The position numbers were made by a program, and so were the translations under genes. This document shows, piece after piece, positions 16,648 to 21,504 of a DNA stretch of 21,504 bases (within the stretch, counting starts at the first letter, position 1; every line of letters starts with the position of its first letter). A model generated the notes under the pieces. The model ran no database searches, was not told the DNA's origin, and saw only the letters and a list, made by a program, of their open reading frames with translations. The stretch is from NCBI GenBank assembly GCA_002439755.1, contig DJPH01000020.1, positions 1 to 21,504 on the forward strand. Reading direction: 5' to 3'. Source of the stretch: Prevotellaceae bacterium UBA6417 (GTDB lineage Bacteria > Bacteroidota > Bacteroidia > Bacteroidales > Bacteroidaceae).

Positions 16648-17226
16648 TCAGGCTTCCTGTGTCTCAGGATTTGTCCCGTTGTTTTCGTTGTTTGTGCCGT
16701 TGTTTTGTGCAGCGTGCTGGCGGTCGTATTCCATCGCTTCGGCAACCAGGTTGATGCTCGAGAAACGGTTGGTATAGGTGGAGTAGTCCTTTTTCAACGG
16801 GTGATAGTCGGGGTCGCTGAATAGCGGACTTGTGATGATGTGGTCGGCTGTTGAGCGGTTGCAGCAGAATACAATGTTTTCCACTCCGGCAAGTCGGGTA
16901 AGAGCCTTTACATCGGTGTCGTGAGGCTGCAGAGTCATTGAATCGGTGAAGAAAAAGAGGTAATTGATCAATCCGTCGACAATTCGTGAGCCGATTTGCT
17001 GATCACCGCCCAAGGGACCGGATTTCAAAATGGTAAAGTCCCAAAAGACATCGGGATGTTTCTTTTGCAAAGCATCGAGGATGAGCCTTCCTGTTGTGCC
17101 GGTACAATAGAATTTGTGACCTATCAGGCGTTCGGAGTTGAAAAGAGCCCATTCTATCAAGTCCTTTTTCATGGCATCGTGTGCTACCAGCCCGATGTTT
17201 CTTCGTACAAACTTTTTTTCTTTCAT
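16648..17226 (-). CDS. mgsA: methylglyoxal synthase with C-terminal extension
   Basis: Converts dihydroxyacetone phosphate to methylglyoxal and phosphate, a glycolytic bypass that relieves sugar-phosphate stress. With the start at 17226 the product has 192 residues. Visible family residues are His16-Asp17 (LVAHDAMKKDL), phosphate-binding TGTTGR (42-47), catalytic Asp75 in SGPLGGDQQIGSRI, Asp95 in FFTDSM, and His102/Asp105 in PHDTDVKAL, matching the E. coli catalytic set in order and spacing. The enzyme core ends near 136; the remaining ~55 residues exceed the ~150-residue E. coli enzyme and end in an Asn/Gly/Thr-rich tail with NNGTN repeated. An in-frame ATG at 17250 would add eight residues that the family lacks. 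A consensus promoter lies at 17266-17297. Confidence 0.93.
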   Translation of the reverse strand: MKEKKFVRRNIGLVAHDAMKKDLIEWALFNSERLIGHKFYCTGTTGRLILDALQKKHPDVFWDFTILKSGPLGGDQQIGSRIVDGLINYLFFFTDSMTLQPHDTDVKALTRLAGVENIVFCCNRSTADHIITSPLFSDPDYHPLKKDYSTYTNRFSSINLVAEAMEYDRQHAAQNNGTNNENNGTNPETQEA

Positions 17227-17265
17227 AGGAAATTGATTACGTGCAAGCAACGGTGCTTACAGTGA

Positions 17266-17297
17266 CAAAAGTACGAAAAGAGGTAGAAACGCCCAAA
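17266..17297 (-). promoter_or_regulatory. promoter of mgsA
   Basis: Minus-strand -7 box TACTTTTG at 17273-17266 and TTTG at 17297-17294, 20 bases apart, a full match to the Bacteroidota consensus. The -33 element is one half of a 10-bp palindrome CAAATATTTG (17294-17303), which may be chance or a regulator site. Confidence 0.75.
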
Positions 17298-17318
17298 TAT
17301 TTGATATGAAAAAGAGGG

Positions 17319-18974
17319 TCAGAGTGGAGCTCTTCGCCGTTGCTTCACCCCTTTTGTCAAATGAAAAATCAGATGTGGCAAGCCGAAAACCATGGAGAAG
17401 ACAAACAGCCATTTACTCCCACACCATCCGATGATTTGCTGGTGCCAGAAGCCGGCAATGCAGCACAAAAGACTTGCTGCGGCGCCGATGAAATGGAGAA
17501 TGTAGATGTTCTTGATTGGGTCAGTCAGGCTTTGGCGGCTGTGCCGGATGCCGTAAAAATAGTAAATGTCAATGCCGGCAACCATCCAGATGAACAGGCG
17601 AATCCAGGTGTCGGCAGGAAGTGACATCATAACGATGAAGCAGCTGATTGCACCTAAGCCTGGAATGAGCGGAACAAGCGGAACCTTGAATGCTCGCTCT
17701 TGGTCATGCATGGTATGCCGTAGGATAATGATGCCAATGCATACCAGAATGAAAGCAAACAGGGTGCCGATGCTGGTCATTTCACCGGCAACTTCAGCCG
17801 GTACAAAGGCTGCCAGCAGGCCTACAAGCAGCATGAAAAGCATATTGCTGTGGGCCGGTGTGCGAAAGCGGGGATGTATTTTGCTAAAGAATGGCGGAAG
17901 CAACCCGTCACGGCCCATGCTGAGAAAAATGCGGCTTTGAGCCATGAGTGTGACCATGATGACACTGCAATAACCGATGAGGATGGCCATTAGAATGGCG
18001 CGGTTCAACCAGGGGTAGGCCGGAACCACATGACCATCGGCTCCGGTTGTTCCCATTTGGGATATGGCGATGGCTACAGGGGCTATCCCATCGTGCCCGC
18101 TGAACATCTTGTAGTTGGCAACTCCAGTCATGACATACGAAAAACCGAGGTAAAGGATAAGCACCGCAAACAACGATCCTAAGATACCTATAGGCATGTT
18201 GCGTTTGGGGTTGTTGGTTTCTTGAGCCATTGTGCTGACACTGTCGAAACCGAGAAAAGCAAAAAACACTATGGCGGCACCTCTGAAAATGCCCGAAACG
18301 CCGAAATGACCGAACTGACCGGTATTGTCGGGGATGTAGGGCGTGAAATTATCGTTATTGATGTATTTCCATCCCAAGAAGATGAAAATAAAGATTACAC
18401 TGATTTTCAATATGACAATAATGGTGTTGACTATGGAGCTTTCCCTGGTGCCGCGAATTAAAAACAGGCTCATTGCGATTACAATGCAGAAAGCCGGAAT
18501 GTTTACAATGCCGCCGTTCCATGGGCATGTGGTCAGTTGGGTCGGCAGGCTTATACCTATGCTGTCAAGGAAGACAACAACGTAGCGACTCCAGCTGATA
18601 CTTACGGTTGTAGCAGCTACGCTGTACTCAAGGACTAAATCCCATCCGATAAGCCAGGCAATGAGTTCGCCCATAGTTGCGTAGCTATAGGTATAGGCAC
18701 TTCCCGCAACAGGTATCATGGAGGCAAATTCGGCATAGCATAGGCCGGCGAAACAGCAGCATATGGCGGCGATAACAAATGAGAGCGTGATGGCCGGCCC
18801 GCTGTAGTTGGCTGCTACAAGTCCCGTGATTGAAAAAAGGCCGGCACCGACAATGACGCCGATACCCATGGCAATCAGGCTGATTGGACCGAGCACGCGT
18901 TTCAATGAGCCGAGTCCGTTTTCGGCAGCTTCGTTTCTAAGTTGCTCGAAAGTTTTTTTACTGAATAGTCCCAT
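17319..18974 (-). CDS. APC superfamily amino acid permease (cationic amino acid transporter type)
   Basis: A 551-residue inner-membrane transporter with 12-14 predicted helices. Near the N terminus the unwound substrate-binding helix has GVIVGAGLFSITG (39-51), the APC signature, followed by YAEFASMIPVAGSAYTYSY (80-98). The central helix contains FFAFLGFDSVSTMAQE, typical of the CAT-type (SLC7) branch, with the NPKRNMPIG loop after it. The family exchanges or takes up amino acids, often basic ones; the actual substrate is not determined. The C-terminal segments and basic tail (GVKQRRRAPL) look complete. It starts 18 bases after the stop of the C1-like lipoprotein gene, so it is probably the last gene of the dus operon. 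Confidence 0.92.
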   Translation of the reverse strand: MGLFSKKTFEQLRNEAAENGLGSLKRVLGPISLIAMGIGVIVGAGLFSITGLVAANYSGPAITLSFVIAAICCCFAGLCYAEFASMIPVAGSAYTYSYATMGELIAWLIGWDLVLEYSVAATTVSISWSRYVVVFLDSIGISLPTQLTTCPWNGGIVNIPAFCIVIAMSLFLIRGTRESSIVNTIIVILKISVIFIFIFLGWKYINNDNFTPYIPDNTGQFGHFGVSGIFRGAAIVFFAFLGFDSVSTMAQETNNPKRNMPIGILGSLFAVLILYLGFSYVMTGVANYKMFSGHDGIAPVAIAISQMGTTGADGHVVPAYPWLNRAILMAILIGYCSVIMVTLMAQSRIFLSMGRDGLLPPFFSKIHPRFRTPAHSNMLFMLLVGLLAAFVPAEVAGEMTSIGTLFAFILVCIGIIILRHTMHDQERAFKVPLVPLIPGLGAISCFIVMMSLPADTWIRLFIWMVAGIDIYYFYGIRHSRQSLTDPIKNIYILHFIGAAASLLCCIAGFWHQQIIGWCGSKWLFVFSMVFGLPHLIFHLTKGVKQRRRAPL

Positions 18975-18992
18975 TGCAATTGAATTTCAAGA

Positions 18993-19997
18993 TTAACGAT
19001 GTCTGTAGAGGGCCACAGTCTTCATCTTTATATAGTCGGCCGACAGATAAAAGAGCCCGTTGTTTGCCGAATTGCTTCCGGCCGAATTTTTGCATATGTA
19101 GTATGTGCTGCCGCGTTTTGCATTCTTTTCGTAAGGGTCATTGACGATATAGGTCTTGCCTATTATTTGCATACAATGGTCAGGCGTTGTCTTTTTGTCC
19201 GACAGTTCTTGCATTCTTGCCTGTTGCGAATTGTCGCTGTCGGCAGGCCAATAGGCATATCCGGCATTCCCCGAATAGCAGGTTTCTGTCGTGTCGCCCA
19301 TCCATACAAGCGTGTGCCCTTTATGCAGTGATTGTTCGATGATGCGTAGGAGTGATGCTTGTGACAGGTTGAAATAAGTCTCTTCTTGCCGGTCGCCAGG
19401 AAACATGCATTCTACTTGTTGGCCGAGCGGGAGTGACGCATCGGATATAAAGCCGATGTAATTGTTTTGCACGAAAAGAGATTCCATGAGGTCGTGAGGC
19501 GTATACGAAACGCCGTAGAGGCCAATTGTTTTTGGCAGATAAGCAAACCCTGTGTCGCAGACAATCTGCAGATTGCTTTTATTGGCAAGGCGGCGGAAAT
19601 CAGTCCAGTTGATGGTCGGTTGGCTGCGATAGCATTGATAGGTAATCAGGCCTTGCCGTTCAAGCAGCCGTAGGCAACTGAACGGATTGCCGCTGAAAGA
19701 GGTATCGTTCGGGTGGCTGTCTGCATTTTCTTCAAGGTATTTGCGGATGAGAAACGTTTCAGACAGTTCTAAAGAGTCACCGGCCGAAATCCGTTCGCTT
19801 TCAATCAAGGCCAAAGTGGCATAAATCCAGCCGGCAGGCCATTCGCCCTGATTTTTTTGCGGGGTGTGAGGCAGAAGTATGGCTGTTTGGAATTTTGGTG
19901 TGCTGAAGGCTCTTGTTTGAGGGTTTTTACAGCCCGCTCCTGGCAAAAGGCAGATTCCGGCAGCAAGATAGACGAGAATTCTTGTATGGGAGTTCAT
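18993..19997 (-). CDS. C1 (papain/aminopeptidase C-like) protease homologue lacking the catalytic Cys
   Basis: A 334-residue exported protein, probably a lipoprotein (hydrophobic leader ending in GAG then Cys23; the lipobox is weak). It aligns by eye with Bacteroidales aminopeptidase C / bleomycin hydrolase-like C1 peptidases. KNQGEWPAGWIYATLALIES (48-67) corresponds to the NQxxSGTCWSFSxLxFLES block: oxyanion Gln50 and the Trp after the nucleophile (Trp57) are kept, but the nucleophile position 56 is Gly (codon GGC at 19832-19830; Cys TGC is one base away). The His site is kept as PDHCMQIIG (His274) and the Asn site as YYICKNSAG (Asn304). The product is therefore predicted inactive as a cysteine protease. 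Its ATG overlaps the dus stop by 4 bases (ATGA), implying translational coupling. It is rather shorter than active relatives as I know them. Confidence 0.8.
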   Translation of the reverse strand: MNSHTRILVYLAAGICLLPGAGCKNPQTRAFSTPKFQTAILLPHTPQKNQGEWPAGWIYATLALIESERISAGDSLELSETFLIRKYLEENADSHPNDTSFSGNPFSCLRLLERQGLITYQCYRSQPTINWTDFRRLANKSNLQIVCDTGFAYLPKTIGLYGVSYTPHDLMESLFVQNNYIGFISDASLPLGQQVECMFPGDRQEETYFNLSQASLLRIIEQSLHKGHTLVWMGDTTETCYSGNAGYAYWPADSDNSQQARMQELSDKKTTPDHCMQIIGKTYIVNDPYEKNAKRGSTYYICKNSAGSNSANNGLFYLSADYIKMKTVALYRHR

Positions 19998-21010
19998 GGG
20001 CGGATAAGAGTGCGTGTTTCTTCCATTAAGCGAAACAAATCATCAATAGTGTCGGCACGCAGCATGGCTATACGGTGCTCTCTGAAGTTGGGTATACCTT
20101 TGAATAAGGGCGTCGCTGCGAGATGGCGGCGTATGTGCAAGATGCCACGATATTCTCCTATTCGTTCTACGCTTTGGCGCACTTGTTCTTTTAGAACGTC
20201 TAACTTCCAGTCCGGAGTCATCGGCAAATAGCTGCTGTTGATGGCTTGGATGGCTCCGGTATCGCAGGAAGGGTGCAACACGTCATGGACTTCTTTGAAG
20301 ATCCACGGCCGTCCAAACGATGCACGGCCTATCATGACGGCATCCGTGCCATATTCGTTGAAGGCTTTGGCCGTTTTTTCTGCAGAGTCGATGTCGCCAT
20401 TGCCGATAATGGGGATTTTGATGCGTGGGTTGAGCTTGGTGTCACGAATATAGTCCCAATTGGCGTCTCCGGTGTACATTTGCGAACGGGTTCTTCCGTG
20501 AATTGTGAGAGCTTGGATGCCGGTATCCTGCAGCTGCTCGGCCAGGTCTTTTATTATTATATGGTCATGATCCCATCCTAAACGGGTCTTTGCGGTGACG
20601 GGAATGTTTACGGCGTTGACAACAGCACGGGCAATTTTGAGCATGAGAGGGATGTTTTGCAACAGACCGGCTCCTGCGCCTTTTCCTGCTACGCGTTTTA
20701 CCGGACAGCCGAAATTAATGTCAAGAATGTCCGGGTGGGCTTGTCCTACAACGATTTGTGCAGCTTCTGCCATAGCTGACGGATCTTTTCCGTAGATTTG
20801 AATGGCCACGGGGCGTTCTTCCTCGCAGATATGTAACTTACGGAGTGTGCTTTCGATCATTCGGGTGAGTGCATCGCATGATACAAATTCCGAGTATACC
20901 ATGGCCGCTCCCATTTTTCGGCAAAGCAAACGAAATCCAATGTCGGTTACATCTTCCATCGGAGCCAGTAAAACAGGTCGCTCGCCTAAGTCAATATTTC
21001 CTATTCGCAT
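19994..21010 (-). CDS. dus: tRNA-dihydrouridine synthase (DusB type)
   Basis: An FMN-dependent TIM-barrel enzyme of 338 residues that reduces uridine to dihydrouridine in tRNA D-loops or nearby positions. The N-terminal LLAPMEDVTDIGFRLL (14-29) is the FMN phosphate-side motif. The catalytic Cys102 sits in DINFGCPVKRVAGKGAG, followed by TAKTRLGWD and LTIHGRTRSQMYTG, with GNGDIDS and VMIGRASFGRPW forming the cofactor pocket. The C-terminal helical tRNA-binding domain (about 245-338) includes ILHIRRHLAA. Bacteroidales carry several Dus paralogues, so the letter is left open. It is first in the operon with the C1-like and APC genes; a -7 box is at 21040-21033, leaving a leader of about 16-20 bases. 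Confidence 0.95.
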   Translation of the reverse strand: MRIGNIDLGERPVLLAPMEDVTDIGFRLLCRKMGAAMVYSEFVSCDALTRMIESTLRKLHICEEERPVAIQIYGKDPSAMAEAAQIVVGQAHPDILDINFGCPVKRVAGKGAGAGLLQNIPLMLKIARAVVNAVNIPVTAKTRLGWDHDHIIIKDLAEQLQDTGIQALTIHGRTRSQMYTGDANWDYIRDTKLNPRIKIPIIGNGDIDSAEKTAKAFNEYGTDAVMIGRASFGRPWIFKEVHDVLHPSCDTGAIQAINSSYLPMTPDWKLDVLKEQVRQSVERIGEYRGILHIRRHLAATPLFKGIPNFREHRIAMLRADTIDDLFRLMEETRTLIRP

Positions 21011-21032
21011 ACATATATATAAATATGGAGTG

Positions 21033-21040
21033 CAAAAATA
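21033..21040 (-). promoter_or_regulatory. Bacteroidota -7 box for the dus operon
   Basis: TATTTTTG on the minus strand fits TAnnTTTG and lies 22 bases before the dus ATG. No TTTG or TTG is found 19-21 bases upstream; a TTG occurs at 10 and another at 26 bases. Confidence 0.5.
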
Positions 21041-21379
21041 CGCATTTTGTCAATCATACGCATAAGCAACACGCCCGGAAACGATTGCCCCGCTTTGGCC
21101 AAGTAACAAGCCCGCAAAACTCCGGGGAGGGCTGATTGCTGTTTCATGAAACAAATCACCAATGGCGCAATTCGTGGCGGAATAATGGTGGAACGCAAGG
21201 GGCATTTGCGGATTTGCAGGGTAAAATTGCGGGAAGTTGCCGGAAAAATGATGCAGCAATCCTGCAATTTGTTATGGCGAAACGGGATGAATGTCAGCTA
21301 TTCAGGCAATATGAAAATGAAATTATGAATCCGAAGATACTTTTTATGCGACAATGGCGGCTTGTCCGTAATTTTTTTG

Positions 21380-21387
21380 TACTTTTG
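21380..21387 (+). promoter_or_regulatory. possible rightward -7 box at the right edge
   Basis: TACTTTTG fits TAnnTTTG on the plus strand. The nearest upstream TTG (21362-21364) is 15 bases away, too close for a good -33 element, and no downstream gene is visible inside the window, so this is tentative. Confidence 0.35.
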
Positions 21388-21390
21388 AAA

Positions 21391-21414
21391 CGGACTTGGC
21401 GCAAGCCTTGTCCG
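21391..21414 (+). repeat. hairpin with GCAA tetraloop at the right edge
   Basis: CGGAC (21391-21395) pairs with GTCCG (21410-21414). Inside, GGC pairs with GCC around a GCAA (GNRA-type) loop, with a TT/TT internal mismatch. The sequence CTAATTTTT follows, so on the plus strand it could be a weak terminator or a leader structure of the tentative promoter just upstream. Confidence 0.45.
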
Positions 21415-21504
21415 CTAATTTTTCGGTAAAAACAAAGCATTCGCTATTATTTCGCGTTTAGCCAAGAGCCTCGGAAACTCATTTGGAATAACAAGCACGG
21501 AAAT

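Larger units (their letters stand above)
21011..21504. other. non-coding right end of the window
   Basis: About 490 bases without a gene I can support. Plus-strand frames of 60-97 codons (for example 21136-21429) show no family features and overlap others. The stretch contains the dus -7 box, a 14-bp perfect palindrome TGTTTCATGAAACA (21140-21153), a possible rightward -7 box at 21380-21387 and a hairpin at 21391-21414. CTTGTCCG followed by an A/T-rich run occurs twice (21361 and 21407). It may be the upstream region of a rightward gene beyond the window. Confidence 0.5.

Noticed and set aside
21136..21429. A 97-codon plus-strand frame near the right edge as a gene
   Set aside because: Unusual composition (rich in Arg, Trp, Cys and Phe), no family features, no good promoter ahead of it, and it spans the hairpin and repeat cluster.

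Overview
The window reads as ordinary chromosome of a member of the Bacteroidota, most likely order Bacteroidales; no genus can be named. The reasons are the promoter cores ahead of most transcription units (TAnnTTTG -7 boxes, three with a well-spaced TTTG or TTG -33 element), AT-rich starts mostly without Shine-Dalgarno sites, a viroplasmin-type RNase H and a Bacteroidales-type C1 (aminopeptidase C-like) protein. Fifteen complete protein genes are supported, plus a possible gene fragment at the left edge. I see no tRNA, rRNA, CRISPR array, insertion sequence or phage gene.

Layout. Left block (minus strand): argS, RNase H and an MsbA-type ABC exporter form one tight operon (1-4419). A lipoprotein with LEA-like 11-residue repeats and a secreted FAD-dependent oxidoreductase follow (4444-7118), then a SulP-STAS anion transporter (7121-8918). 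A 313-base divergent intergenic region separates these from the plus-strand operon GNAT, parE, coaD, ctp (9095-14341): topoisomerase IV subunit B, coenzyme A synthesis and a tail-specific protease behind one promoter. Converging on it are a secreted six-hairpin glycosidase-like protein (14397-16394) and methylglyoxal synthase (16648-17226), each with its own strong promoter. The right block is a minus-strand operon: dus (tRNA dihydrouridine synthase), a C1 protease-like lipoprotein and an APC amino acid permease (17319-21040). The last ~490 bases hold no convincing gene, but carry a possible rightward promoter and a hairpin.

Function. Most genes are housekeeping (translation, tRNA modification, topology, CoA synthesis, envelope export). 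Envelope and nutrient functions are mixed in: two transporters, a secreted flavoenzyme and a secreted glycosidase-like protein. No defence or mobile system is evident.

Points worth a second look: a C1 papain-like protein whose catalytic Cys is Gly while the Gln, Trp, His and Asn positions are kept; a ParE with Leu in place of the Asp of the EGDSA motif and a ~36-residue basic insertion; a lipoprotein with seven tandem LEA-like 11-mers; a perfect 12-bp inverted repeat just after mgsA that lacks a terminator U-tract; an inverted repeat lying on the predicted start site of the parE operon; and a Sec-exported Rossmann flavoprotein.
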